From assembly GCF_003696205.1 (NCBI RefSeq), contig NZ_RFFI01000012.1, forward strand, positions 1 through 50,534: a DNA stretch of 50,534 nucleotides, in the 5' to 3' direction. The position numbers were made by a program, and so were the translations under genes. The DNA is from Cellulomonas triticagri. Lineage in GTDB: Bacteria; Actinomycetota; Actinomycetes; Actinomycetales; Cellulomonadaceae. The notes beneath the pieces were generated by a model. That model was not told where the DNA came from. It worked only from the letters and a program-made list of their open reading frames with translations, and did no database searches. Numbering within the stretch: the stretch's first letter is position 1; every line of letters starts with the position of its first letter. This document shows positions 21,144 through 30,040 of this stretch, one piece after another.

Positions 21144-23093
21144 TCACGCCAGGCGCCACACCTGGAACGTCGGGCCGTCGCCCTGCACGTGCAGGCCCTC
21201 GGCCGTGACGGCGAGGTCCGCGCCGCCGTAGAGGTTCTGCGGGGTCGCGCCCGCGCCGAGCAGCGTGGTGGGCAGCAGCGCGCCGGACCAGGGGCCGCGG
21301 GCGGCGAGGACGAGCAGGCGCTCGTCGGCGGTCTCCCGCAGGTAGACCATCGCGTCGTCCTCGGCGAGCACCCACCGCAGCCCGCCCTCGCGCAGGGCGC
21401 GCGACGACCGGCGCAGGGCGATGAGCGCCCGGTAGACGTCGGCGGTGGCCGCGTCCCAGCCGGGCCCGCCGCCTGCGGCGATCGACGCCCACGGCATCGG
21501 CACGCGGGCGTGCTCGCCGTTGACGCCGGTGGCGCCGCCCTCGTCCCCCGCGAAGAGCACGGGCGTGCCGGGGTAGGTGAGGAGCAGCCCGGCGCCGACC
21601 TCGACGCGCTCGCGCGAGCCGACGAGGGTGCGCAGCCGCGCGGTGTCGTGGGAGCCGAGCAGGTTCCACTGGTGCGTGGTCACCGACCACGGCACGGCCG
21701 CGCCGAACGCCCGCATCGCGGCGACGGCGGCACCGCCGGGGCGGCGGGGCACCGGCAGCGGCGCCTCGACGTACCGGACACCCGCCGCGGAGGCCGGGTC
21801 GACGAGCCAGGTCCACAGCGGCCGGGTGAACGCGGCGTAGTTCATCGTGCCGTGCCAGCCACCGGCCCGGAGGTCCTCTCCCGCGTCGTGGAAGTGCTCG
21901 GCGATCAGCACCGCGTCGGGCGACTGCGCCGCCATGGACGCGCGCAGACGCCGGGCGACGTCGTGGGTGAGGTCGTCCGCGCCCTGGCGGCCCGTCATGT
22001 TGGCGACGTCGATCCGCCAGCCGTCCATCGCGAACGGCTCGGCGAGGTACCGGCCGACGACGGACCCGGGACCGTCGAGCAGCCGCTCGGCGAGGCCGGG
22101 CGCGTGGTGGTTGAGCTTGGGCAGCGACGCGTGACCGAGCCACCCGACGTAACCGGGGTGCTCGTCGCGCCAGTAGTAGAAGTCCCGCTCGGGCGCCGTG
22201 GGGTCCTCGACCGCCCGGCGGAACCAGTCGTGCGCGTCGCCGGTGTGGTTGGTCGTGAGGTCCCCGACCAGCCGCATGCCCCGGGCGTGCAGGGCGCTGG
22301 CCAGCGACGCGAACGCCGCGTCCCCGCCGAGCAGCGGGTCGACGTGGTCGAACGACCGGGCGTCGTACCGGTGGTTCGACCGGCCCTCGAACACCGGCGT
22401 CAGGTACAGCGTGTCCACGCCGAGGTGCTGCAGGTGGTCGAGGTGCGCCTCGATGCCCGCCAGGTCGCCGCCGTAGAGCTGGGTGCCGGTCCCGGGTCCG
22501 CCGCCGATGGGCTCGTCGTCCCACGCGGCGGGCAGCGCCCAGTCCGGCAGCGGCCCGTCGGGCAGGCCCTCGTGCCGCCCCGAGCCGCGCGCGAACCGGT
22601 CGGGGAACACCTGGTAGACGACGGCGTCCCGCGCCCAGTCCGGGCCGGGCGCGGTGGTGCTCAGCCGGAAGTCCGACGCGTCCGGGACGTCCCGGGCGAG
22701 GACGCCCTCGCCGTTGAGCCAGGCCTGGCCGCCGCCGTCCGCTCCCCCGACGCCGTCCCCGGCGAGCAGGAACCGGTAGGACGTCACCGGGTTGGTGACC
22801 GGGACGTCGGCGGTGAACCACCGCTCCCCGTCCCGCTCGCCGTCGGCACGCGCCGGGTAGACGCGCGGCTCGCCGTCCTCGACGACCCGGACCAGCACCT
22901 CGGGCGCGGGCTCCCCGGCAGGGACCCGCACCCGCACGGGGACGACGTCGCCGAGCGCCGGGGTCGCGGCCGGGACGTGCAGCTCCGAGCCGTCGTGGTG
23001 CGCGGTCAGGTCGACGCGGCGCGGGCCGCGCGCGGCACGCCGCCCGCCGGACGACGCGGTGCCGGACGACGCGGTGCCGGAGAGGTCGGTCAT
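21144..23093 (-). CDS. GH13 alpha-amylase family glycosidase (neopullulanase/maltogenic-amylase-like)
   Basis: Cytoplasmic-looking glycoside hydrolase of 649 residues without signal peptide. An N-terminal beta-rich domain (about 30-150) precedes the catalytic barrel. The nucleophile is Asp362 (GWRIDVAN), the acid/base Glu399 (LIAEHFHD), and the stabiliser Asp483 (LGSHDTARL); TTNHTGD gives the conserved histidine. The N-terminal domain suggests a GH13_20-type enzyme acting on cyclodextrins or maltodextrins. It starts one base after the malG stop (TGA-C-ATG), so it is the last gene of the malEFG operon and likely trims imported maltodextrins. Its first codons contain a 15-bp tandem repeat. Confidence 0.92.
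   Translation of the reverse strand: MTDLSGTASSGTASSGGRRAARGPRRVDLTAHHDGSELHVPAATPALGDVVPVRVRVPAGEPAPEVLVRVVEDGEPRVYPARADGERDGERWFTADVPVTNPVTSYRFLLAGDGVGGADGGGQAWLNGEGVLARDVPDASDFRLSTTAPGPDWARDAVVYQVFPDRFARGSGRHEGLPDGPLPDWALPAAWDDEPIGGGPGTGTQLYGGDLAGIEAHLDHLQHLGVDTLYLTPVFEGRSNHRYDARSFDHVDPLLGGDAAFASLASALHARGMRLVGDLTTNHTGDAHDWFRRAVEDPTAPERDFYYWRDEHPGYVGWLGHASLPKLNHHAPGLAERLLDGPGSVVGRYLAEPFAMDGWRIDVANMTGRQGADDLTHDVARRLRASMAAQSPDAVLIAEHFHDAGEDLRAGGWHGTMNYAAFTRPLWTWLVDPASAAGVRYVEAPLPVPRRPGGAAVAAMRAFGAAVPWSVTTHQWNLLGSHDTARLRTLVGSRERVEVGAGLLLTYPGTPVLFAGDEGGATGVNGEHARVPMPWASIAAGGGPGWDAATADVYRALIALRRSSRALREGGLRWVLAEDDAMVYLRETADERLLVLAARGPWSGALLPTTLLGAGATPQNLYGGADLAVTAEGLHVQGDGPTFQVWRLA
23047..23076. 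repeat. 15-bp tandem repeat in the amylase 5' coding end
   Basis: Two perfect copies of CCGGACGACGCGGTG in tandem, encoding SGTAS twice near residue 10. Being a multiple of three, copy-number change keeps the frame. Confidence 0.85.
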
Positions 23094-23094
23094 G

Positions 23095-23976
23095 TCAGCC
23101 CTTCACGGATCCGGCGGTCAGGCCGCCGACGATGTAGCGCTGCAGGAACAGGAACAGCAGCACGACGGGGATCGCGGCGAGCACGGCACCGGCGGCGAAC
23201 AGCCCCCAGCGCGCGTTGCGCTCGTCCGCCGCCCAGTTGTACAGGCCCAGGGCCAGGGTGAACCGCTCGGGGCGCTGCAGCACGACGCGGGCGATGATGA
23301 ACTCGCCGTACGAGCCGATGAACGACAGCAGCCCGACGACGGCGAGGATCGGCGCGACCAGCCGCAGGATGATCGTCCAGAAGATCTGCGCGTGGGTCGC
23401 GCCGTCGATCTTCGCGGCCTCGTCGAGCTCGCGCGGGACGGTGTTGAAGAACCCGTACATGAGGAACGTGTTCACGCCGAGCGCGCCACCGAGGTAGACG
23501 CAGATCAGGCCGAGCTGGGTGTTGAGGCCGATGGCCGGGAACACCTCGTTGAGCGAGAGCAGCAGCAGGAACAGCGCCACGAACGCGAGCATCTGCGGGA
23601 ACATCTGCACCAGCAGCAGCGTGGTCAGCCCCGCCCGGCGACCGCGGAACCGGAACCGCGAGAACGCGTACGCCGCCGCACCGCCCATGAGCACGGTGCC
23701 GATCGCGGTGACGCCGGAGACCAGCAGGGAGTTCAGCGCCCAGGAGCCGAACTGCCGCGGCCACAGGTCGACGTAGTTCTGCAGGCTGAACGTGCGGAAC
23801 AGCTCGTTGGAGCCGGTGAGCGTGCCGCCGGGGTTGAGCGAGGCGGACAGCACGTACAGCAGCGGCAGGACGCAGATCGCGATCATGACGACGCCGACGA
23901 CGTGCCGCCAGCCGATCTCGGACCACCAGCGGCGGCCGCGCAGCCGGGGCTCCTGCAGGGGCGCGGTGCGGGCCAT
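23095..23976 (-). CDS. malG: Maltose/maltodextrin ABC transporter permease MalG
   Basis: Inner permease subunit of the maltodextrin importer, 293 residues, six transmembrane helices. The EAA loop that docks the ATPase reads ELDEAAKIDGATHAQIFWTI, close to the family consensus. Its ATG overlaps the malF stop as TGATG. Partners are MalF and a shared ATPase (MsiK/MalK type) that is not encoded nearby. Confidence 0.93.
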   Translation of the reverse strand: MARTAPLQEPRLRGRRWWSEIGWRHVVGVVMIAICVLPLLYVLSASLNPGGTLTGSNELFRTFSLQNYVDLWPRQFGSWALNSLLVSGVTAIGTVLMGGAAAYAFSRFRFRGRRAGLTTLLLVQMFPQMLAFVALFLLLLSLNEVFPAIGLNTQLGLICVYLGGALGVNTFLMYGFFNTVPRELDEAAKIDGATHAQIFWTIILRLVAPILAVVGLLSFIGSYGEFIIARVVLQRPERFTLALGLYNWAADERNARWGLFAAGAVLAAIPVVLLFLFLQRYIVGGLTAGSVKG

Positions 23977-25598
23977 CAGATCTCCTCGAGGGTGCGGGTG
24001 CGGCGGAAGCCGAGGTAGGAGATGACCCCGACGATGATGAAGATGAGGATCGACAACGCGCTCGCGACGCCGTACTGCTTGACGCCGCTCTCGAAGGCCA
24101 CGGAGTAGACCATCGAGATGAGGATGTCGGTGTGCCCGACGACGTACGGCGTCCCGATGAAGTTGGGCCCGCCGCCGGTCAGCATGTAGATCAGCGAGAA
24201 GTTGTTGAAGTTGAAGGCGAACGACGAGATCAGCAGCGGCGCGACCGAGACCATGAGCATCGGCAGCGTCAGCGACCGGAAGATCCGCCACCGCCCGGCG
24301 CCGTCGATGCGCGCGGCCTCGACCATGTCCGACGGGATGGACTGCAGCGCGCCGGTGCAGATGAGGAACATGTACGGGAAGCCGAGCCAGAGGTTCACGC
24401 CGATGACGGCGACCTTGGCGAGCCACGGGTCGGTGAGCCAGCCGATGCTCGCCCCGCCGAGCACGACGTCGTTGACGAAGCCGAAGCGCTCGTTGAGCAT
24501 GCCGCGCCACACCAGGGCGGACAGGAACCCGGGGAACGCGTACGGCAGGATCAGCAGCGACCGGTAGATCCGGCGCCCGCGCACCCGCCGCTCGTTGAAC
24601 GTGATGGCGAGGAACAGGCCGAGCGCGAACGTCGTCGCGACGGACAGGAACGCGAACGCGAAGGTCCACAGGAAGATCTGCGCGAACGGCCCGGCCATCC
24701 GCGAGTCGGTGACCATCGACGTGAAGTTGTCGAACCCGACGCCGACGCGCCAGCCCGGGGTGAGGCGCTCGCCGTCCTCGGAGACGAAGTTGCCCGACGC
24801 GCTGGGCGTGTAGACGGTGCCGTCGTCGGTGTCCGTGAAGGTGTCCGCGGCCGCGTCGTACTCGAGCGCCGAGCGGAAGACGTACCCGGTCGAGCCGTCC
24901 TGGGTGCGCACCGACCCGCCGTCGGCGTCCTCGGAGAACGGCACCCGCAGGGAGGTGATGGCCTCCTGGTCCTGCGCGACCTCCGCGAAGCCGAGCACGT
25001 CCCAGCCGGGCACCGCGGTGATGCGGCCGCCCTCGACGGTGGCGTCGTCGGCGACCGCGAACGGCTGGTCGGGGGTGCCCACCTCGACGTCGTCGTCCTC
25101 GGTGAGGACCGCGAAGCCGAGGTCGTCGCCCTGCCGCACGACGGTGAGCGGCAGCGCGGGCGAGCCCTCGACGCGGCGCTCGTTCTGCGCGGCGATCTGC
25201 GAGATCGCGTCGGACTTCGTGGAGTTGTGCCCGTCGCCGTAGTTGGTGAACGCGACGTAGCCCGTGTAGCCCATCGCGTAGAGCTGGTAGACGACCAGGA
25301 AGAGCAGGCCCGGGACCAGGTACTTGGCGGGCAGCATCCGCCGGGAGAAGTACGCCCAGTTCGCCACCGCGAGCGCGACGACGAGGAACGCGAGGATGCC
25401 CCAGGACTGCACGGCCCACGCCGCGAGCACGCCGTAGACGCCGAGCGCGTCGACCGTGCCGATGAGGATGAGCTTGGCGATGAACCCGGGGCGGATGGAG
25501 CGGGCGTGCGAGGTGGTGCCCCGCGTCCCGCGGCGGCCGCGCTCGGTGCCGGGGTCGTCGTCGGGGACGACCTCCGGGAGGGTCGACTGGTCGGACAT
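23976..25598 (-). CDS. malF: Maltose/maltodextrin ABC transporter permease MalF
   Basis: Permease of 540 residues, longer than most sugar permeases because of a large extracytoplasmic insert (about residues 115-300) like the MalF-P2 domain. The EAA loop is DMVEAARIDGAGRWRIFRSL. About eight transmembrane helices are visible, three of them before the insert. GAGAGG lies about nine bases before the ATG. It follows malE after a 94 bp gap that holds a strong hairpin. Confidence 0.93.
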   Translation of the reverse strand: MSDQSTLPEVVPDDDPGTERGRRGTRGTTSHARSIRPGFIAKLILIGTVDALGVYGVLAAWAVQSWGILAFLVVALAVANWAYFSRRMLPAKYLVPGLLFLVVYQLYAMGYTGYVAFTNYGDGHNSTKSDAISQIAAQNERRVEGSPALPLTVVRQGDDLGFAVLTEDDDVEVGTPDQPFAVADDATVEGGRITAVPGWDVLGFAEVAQDQEAITSLRVPFSEDADGGSVRTQDGSTGYVFRSALEYDAAADTFTDTDDGTVYTPSASGNFVSEDGERLTPGWRVGVGFDNFTSMVTDSRMAGPFAQIFLWTFAFAFLSVATTFALGLFLAITFNERRVRGRRIYRSLLILPYAFPGFLSALVWRGMLNERFGFVNDVVLGGASIGWLTDPWLAKVAVIGVNLWLGFPYMFLICTGALQSIPSDMVEAARIDGAGRWRIFRSLTLPMLMVSVAPLLISSFAFNFNNFSLIYMLTGGGPNFIGTPYVVGHTDILISMVYSVAFESGVKQYGVASALSILIFIIVGVISYLGFRRTRTLEEI

Positions 25599-25642
25599 GC
25601 GTGGGGCCTCTCAGGGGCGGGACAGGCGGGTGGAGCACGGCG

Positions 25643-25682
25643 GGGGTGGACGCCGGGACCGTGCGGTCCCGGCGCCCACCCC
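25643..25682 (-). other. Intercistronic hairpin between malE and malF
   Basis: Two 18-base arms (25643-25660 and 25665-25682) pair with a single mismatch around a GTGC loop, ten bases after the malE stop. No T-tract follows, so it is more likely a 3'-end stabiliser or partial terminator that keeps MalE in excess over the permeases, as known for other binding-protein operons. Confidence 0.7.
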
Positions 25683-25692
25683 GGTCACCAGG

Positions 25693-26934
25693 TCAGGCGT
25701 TGTTGCCGATGGCGTCCTGGATGTTCGCCACCATGGCGTCCCAGGCCCCGGCCGGGTCGGCGGCCTGGCCGCCGACGAGCTGCGCCTCGGTCGCGCCCCA
25801 GAAGGACCACACCGAGCTCATCGCGGGGATGGCCGGCATCGGCGCACCGGTGGCGCCGGCCTCGTTGAAGCCCTGCAGGACCGGGTCGTCGACCTTGTCG
25901 GCGGAGGCGGTCAGCGCGGGCAGGCGGCCGCCGGCCTCGTAGAGCGCGTCCTGCGCCTCCTCGCTCGTGAGGTAGTTGACGACGAGCTCGTTGGCGAGCA
26001 CCGGGTTCTCGGACTTCGCCGAGATGAACACGCCCTGCACGCCGACGAACGGCTGCGCGGGCTGGCCGCCGGCGGACGGGACGGGCAGCACGGAGATGTC
26101 CATGCCGGCCTCCTGGAACGCCGCGGTGTTCCACGGGCCGGTGACGATGTACGGCGCCTTGCCGTCGAGGAACGCCTGCTTCGCGCGGTCGCCGTCGATC
26201 GACAGGTCGAGCACGCGCTCGGCGCCGAGCTTGGCGAGGTACGCGGCGTAGGCGTGGCCGGCCTCGCCCCCGAGGGCCAGCGTGTCGGTGTAGGAGCCGT
26301 CCGCGGCCTGCTCGAACACCGGGGCGCCGAACGAGGTCTGCAGCGGGTAGAGGTGGTACGGGTCGGACTCCTCGCCCTGCTGGATGAGGACGGAGAACTC
26401 GGTGCCGGCGCCCTGCGCCTGCGCGACGAGCTCGTCGAAGGTCGTCGCCGGGGTCTCGGCGAGCAGCGCGTCGTTGCGCACGAGGGCGATGTTCTCGATG
26501 GAGATCGGCACGCCGTAGGTCTGGCCGTCGTACGCCATGGCGGACACGGCGGACTCGGCGAAGCCGTCGGCCTTGTCGCCGAGCTCGATCGGGGCGACGA
26601 CGCCGTTGTTCACCCACTCGCCGAGGCCGTCGTGGGCGGAGACGATCACGTCGGGGCCCTCGCCGGTCGGCACCTGGGTGACGAAGTCGGGGCCGATGTC
26701 GCCGGTGCCCTTCTGGACGAGCTCGACGTCGACGCCGGTCTGCTCGGTGAAGGCCTCGACGACGGGGCGCATGGAGTCGATGCGGGTGTCGTCGACCCAC
26801 ATCGTCAGGGAGCCCTCGGCGGAAGCCGCGGAGGTCTCGTCGGAGGACGTGTCGGTGCCCGAGTCGTTCGAGCAGGCGGTGAGCGCGAGCGCGAGGACCG
26901 CGGTCGCAGCGAGGGCGGGGATGCTCCGTCGCAT
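25693..26934 (-). CDS. malE: Maltose/maltodextrin-binding lipoprotein MalE
   Basis: Extracellular solute-binding protein of the maltodextrin importer, 413 residues. The signal peptide ends in a lipobox LALTAC with the lipidated Cys21, followed by a Ser/Thr/Asp/Glu-rich linker. The mature part shows family-1 binding-protein features (TMWVDDTR, VFEQ, GKAPYIVTGPWN, YLTSEEAQ). GGGAG lies eight to nine bases before the ATG. The likely promoter is TTGCAA (27033-27038), 18 bases, TAGCGT (27009-27014), giving a leader of roughly 65 bases. Confidence 0.94.
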   Translation of the reverse strand: MRRSIPALAATAVLALALTACSNDSGTDTSSDETSAASAEGSLTMWVDDTRIDSMRPVVEAFTEQTGVDVELVQKGTGDIGPDFVTQVPTGEGPDVIVSAHDGLGEWVNNGVVAPIELGDKADGFAESAVSAMAYDGQTYGVPISIENIALVRNDALLAETPATTFDELVAQAQGAGTEFSVLIQQGEESDPYHLYPLQTSFGAPVFEQAADGSYTDTLALGGEAGHAYAAYLAKLGAERVLDLSIDGDRAKQAFLDGKAPYIVTGPWNTAAFQEAGMDISVLPVPSAGGQPAQPFVGVQGVFISAKSENPVLANELVVNYLTSEEAQDALYEAGGRLPALTASADKVDDPVLQGFNEAGATGAPMPAIPAMSSVWSFWGATEAQLVGGQAADPAGAWDAMVANIQDAIGNNA

Positions 26935-27008
26935 CGGGGTGTCTCCCAGGCGTGAGAAGGGGCGGGACCGGCCACCGGCGGCACCGCCGACGCTGGCTCG
27001 ATGCCCGG

Positions 27009-27072
27009 ACGCTAGCCCGCGGCCGACGGCTCTTGCAAGTCGTTACAGCAACTTTCTGGCATCGGTTACAGT
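27009..27072. promoter_or_regulatory. Divergent malE / lacI promoter region with candidate operator
   Basis: The palindrome CTTGCAAG (27032-27039) overlaps the proposed malE -35. GTTACAG occurs twice (27042-27048 and 27065-27071), the second forming the TACAGT -10 (27067-27072) of the regulator gene. A TTGC-N11-GCAA arrangement also spans the region. These are plausible sites for the LacI-family regulator, but the true operator cannot be fixed from one sequence. Confidence 0.5.
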
Positions 27073-27139
27073 GCTCCGTGTCGCCCGGGTGCCGCCCGGT
27101 CGCGGCTCGCCAGGCAAAGACGATGACGAGGGGGTGGCC

Positions 27140-28189
27140 GTGCGCAATACGCTCGCCTCCGTGCGTACCCGTCTGACAGACCTCGCCGAGCAGGCCGGTG
27201 TCTCCACCGCGACCGTGTCCCGCGTGCTCAACGGCAAGCCCGGCGTGTCCTCGCAGGCCCGCCAGGCCGTCCTCGCCGCGCTCGACGTGCTCGGCTACGA
27301 GCGCCCCTCGACGCTGCGGACCAAGCACGCCGGCCTGGTCGGCCTCGTGGTGCCCGAGCTCACCAACCCGGTGTTCCCCGCGATGGCCCAGGTCATCGAG
27401 TCGATGCTGACCCAGCGCGGGTACACGCCGCTGCTGTGCGCCCAGCAGCCCGGCGGCACCACCGAGGACCAGTACGTCGAGATCCTGCTCGAGCACGACG
27501 TCGCCGGGATCCTGTTCGTCTCCGGCCTGCACGCCGACACGCAGGCGTCGACGGAGCGGTACGAGACCCTGCGGGCCCGCGGCCTGCCGATCGTGCTGGT
27601 CAACGGCAAGGCCGACGGCGTGGACGCCCCGGCCATCGCCACGGACGACGCCGTCGCGATCGAGCTCGCCGTGCGGCACCTCGTCGCCCTCGGGCACCGC
27701 CGCATCGGGCTGGCGATCGGCCCCGAGCGCTTCGTCCCGGCCGCCCGCAAGCGCGCCGCGTTCGCCGCGCAGCTGCGCGCCCAGCTCGGCGTCGAGGACG
27801 CCGCACCGCACGTGAACACCACGCTGTTCACCGTCGAGGGCGGCGCCACCGCGGCGCACGAGCTGCTCGACTCCGGGCACACCGCCATCGTCTGCGGGTC
27901 CGACCTCATGGCCCTCGGCGCGATCCGCGCCGCCCGGTCGCGCGGGCTCGACGTCCCGCGCGACGTGTCCGTCGTCGGCTTCGACGACTCCCCCCTCATC
28001 GGCTTCACCGACCCGCCGCTGACGACGGTGCGCCAGCCCGTCGCCGCGATGGGTCAGGCCGCCGTCTCCGCGCTCATGGCGGAGATCAACGGCACCCCCA
28101 CCTCGCGCACCGAGCTGCTGTTCCACCCGGAGCTCATCGTGCGCGGGTCGACCAGCTCAGCACCCGCATCTCCCGGAGGACCCGCGTGA
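27140..28189 (+). CDS. LacI family regulator of the maltodextrin locus
   Basis: Repressor of 349 residues. The helix-turn-helix and hinge read TDLAEQAGVSTATVSRVLNG, with the hinge near residue 55, followed by a periplasmic-binding-protein-like sensor domain (VGLVVPELTNPVF, AIVCGSDLMALGAI, VSVVGFDDSP). The GTG at 27140 is chosen because GAGGGGG lies five bases upstream (27128-27134); a GTG two codons earlier would sit too close to it. It diverges from malE and overlaps the alpha-glucosidase start by four bases, which points to control of both directions. Confidence 0.92.
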   Translation: MRNTLASVRTRLTDLAEQAGVSTATVSRVLNGKPGVSSQARQAVLAALDVLGYERPSTLRTKHAGLVGLVVPELTNPVFPAMAQVIESMLTQRGYTPLLCAQQPGGTTEDQYVEILLEHDVAGILFVSGLHADTQASTERYETLRARGLPIVLVNGKADGVDAPAIATDDAVAIELAVRHLVALGHRRIGLAIGPERFVPAARKRAAFAAQLRAQLGVEDAAPHVNTTLFTVEGGATAAHELLDSGHTAIVCGSDLMALGAIRAARSRGLDVPRDVSVVGFDDSPLIGFTDPPLTTVRQPVAAMGQAAVSALMAEINGTPTSRTELLFHPELIVRGSTSSAPASPGGPA

Positions 28190-29940
28190 CCCTGCTCGAC
28201 AACCGCACCGCCGACGCCACCGCGCCGCAGGTGGTGCACGAGCCCGGCCGGGCCGACGGCGCCTGGTGGCGCGACGCCGTGATCTACCAGGTGTACCCGC
28301 GCTCGTTCGCGGACGCGAACGGCGACGGCATCGGCGACCTCCCCGGCATCACCGCCCGTCTGGACCACCTCGCCGCGCTCGGCGTGGACGCCGTCTGGCT
28401 CTCGCCGTTCTACCGGTCCCCGCAGGCCGACGCCGGCTACGACGTCGCCGACTACCGCGACGTCGACCCGATCTTCGGCACGCTCGCCGACTTCGACGAC
28501 CTGCTGGCCCGCGCGCACGACCTCGGCATGCGCGTCGTGGTGGACCTGGTCCCCAACCACTCGTCGGACGAGCACGTGTGGTTCCAGGAGGCCCTGCGCA
28601 CGCCGCCGGGCTCCCCCGAGCGCGCCCGCTACCTGTTCCGCGACGGCAAGGGCGCGGACGGCAGCGAGCCGCCGAACAACTGGGGCTCGATCTTCGGCGG
28701 CGCGGCCTGGACCCGGCTGACCCCGGAGCGCCACGGCGTCGACGACGGCCAGTGGTACCTGCACCTGTTCGACACCAAGCAGCCCGACCTCGACTGGTCG
28801 AACCCCGAGGTGCGCGCCGAGTTCGAGGGCGTGCTGCGGTTCTGGCTGGACCGGGGCGTGGACGGGTTCCGCGTGGACGTCGCGCACGGCATGGTCAAGG
28901 CCGAGGGCCTGCCCGACTGGGACGGCCACGTCTCGATGATCGAGGGCACCGACGACGCCGACGCCGCCGACGCGGTCAACGGCTCCGGCAACTCCGGCCC
29001 GATGTTCGACCAGGACGGCGTGCACGAGATCTACCGGGCGTGGCGCGCGGTGCTCGACGAGTACGACGGCGACCGGATGCTCGTCGCCGAGGCGTGGGTC
29101 GAGCCGCTGTCCCGGCTGGCGCGCTACGTGCGCCCGGACGAGATGCACCAGGCGTTCAACTTCGCGTTCCTCGCGACCGGCTGGGACGCGCCGGCGCTGC
29201 GCGAGGTCATCACGGCCTCCTACGCGGTCAACGACTCCGTGGGTGCGCCGACCACGTGGGTGCTGTCGAACCACGACGTGGTGCGGCACGCCTCCCGCCT
29301 CGGCCTCGCCGACCCGTCGTCGCGCCCCAAGGGCATCGCCGCGCACGACGAGCAGCCCGACGAGGAGCTCGGCCTGCGCCGCGCCCGCGCCGCCTCGCTG
29401 CTGCTGCTCGGCCTGCCCGGGTCGGCGTACCTCTACCAGGGCGAGGAGCTCGGCCTGCCCGAGCACACGTCGCTGCCCGCCGAGGTGCGCGAGGACCCCG
29501 CGTTCTTCCGCACGAACGGCGAGGAGCGCGGCCGCGACGGCTGCCGCGTGCCGCTGCCGTGGGAGGCCGCCGCCCCCGGGTTCGGCTACTCGCCGAACGG
29601 GAGGACGTGGCTGCCGCAGCCCGCGTCGTGGGCCGCCTACGCCGCCGACGCGCAGACCGGTGTCGCCGGGTCGACGCTCGAGCTGTACCGGGAGACCATC
29701 GCGCTGCGCAAGGCCGAGCGCCTCGGCCTCGGCGGGGCGGCGTGGGAGCCCGCCTACGCCGACGCGCCCGACGTGATCGCGGTGCGCAACGGCTCGGTGC
29801 TGGTCGTCGCGAACCTCGGGTCGACGCCGGTGGCGCTGCCCGCCGACGCCGAGGTGCTGCTCGCCTCCGGCCTGCCGGGCGACGCCCCGGTCGGCGCGGA
29901 CCTGCCGGGCGACACCACGGTCTGGCTGCGCGTGCGCTGA
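28186..29940 (+). CDS. GH13 alpha-glucosidase
   Basis: Cytoplasmic exo-acting alpha-glucosidase of 584 residues, cleaving glucose from maltose, maltodextrins or related alpha-glucosides. The barrel shows WWRDAVIYQVYPRSF at its start, Asp231 nucleophile (GFRVDVAHG), Glu302 acid/base (LVAEAWV) and Asp364 (LSNHDVVRH). The GTG start at 28186 has GGAGGA about six bases upstream and overlaps the regulator stop as GTGA. With the minus-strand amylase it would complete maltodextrin breakdown. Linkage specificity (1,4 versus 1,6) is not decided. Confidence 0.94.
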   Translation: MTLLDNRTADATAPQVVHEPGRADGAWWRDAVIYQVYPRSFADANGDGIGDLPGITARLDHLAALGVDAVWLSPFYRSPQADAGYDVADYRDVDPIFGTLADFDDLLARAHDLGMRVVVDLVPNHSSDEHVWFQEALRTPPGSPERARYLFRDGKGADGSEPPNNWGSIFGGAAWTRLTPERHGVDDGQWYLHLFDTKQPDLDWSNPEVRAEFEGVLRFWLDRGVDGFRVDVAHGMVKAEGLPDWDGHVSMIEGTDDADAADAVNGSGNSGPMFDQDGVHEIYRAWRAVLDEYDGDRMLVAEAWVEPLSRLARYVRPDEMHQAFNFAFLATGWDAPALREVITASYAVNDSVGAPTTWVLSNHDVVRHASRLGLADPSSRPKGIAAHDEQPDEELGLRRARAASLLLLGLPGSAYLYQGEELGLPEHTSLPAEVREDPAFFRTNGEERGRDGCRVPLPWEAAAPGFGYSPNGRTWLPQPASWAAYAADAQTGVAGSTLELYRETIALRKAERLGLGGAAWEPAYADAPDVIAVRNGSVLVVANLGSTPVALPADAEVLLASGLPGDAPVGADLPGDTTVWLRVR

Positions 29941-29951
29941 CGCGCCGGGCC

Positions 29952-30022
29952 GCGAGGTCGGCAGAACGGGACGAGGTCGGCACATCGGATGTGCCGACCT
30001 CGTCGCGTACCCCCGACCTCGC
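29952..30022. terminator. Nested GAGGTCG palindrome, locus B (bidirectional terminator candidate)
   Basis: Between convergent genes. The inner stem is perfect: CGAGGTCGGCACATC (29972-29986), one base, GATGTGCCGACCTCG (29988-30002). An outer pair GCGAGGTCGG (29952-29961) and CCGACCTCGC (30013-30022) encloses it. No T-tract. Its symmetry and placement suggest a shared 3' end for the alpha-glucosidase and dusB. Confidence 0.7.
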
Positions 30023-30040
30023 GCGGCCGGGGGCGGTGCC

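Noticed and set aside
26537..27139. Very long N-terminal extension of the LacI-family regulator
   Set aside because: It would cover the malE gene antisense and the divergent promoters; the HTH domain begins only after 27140.
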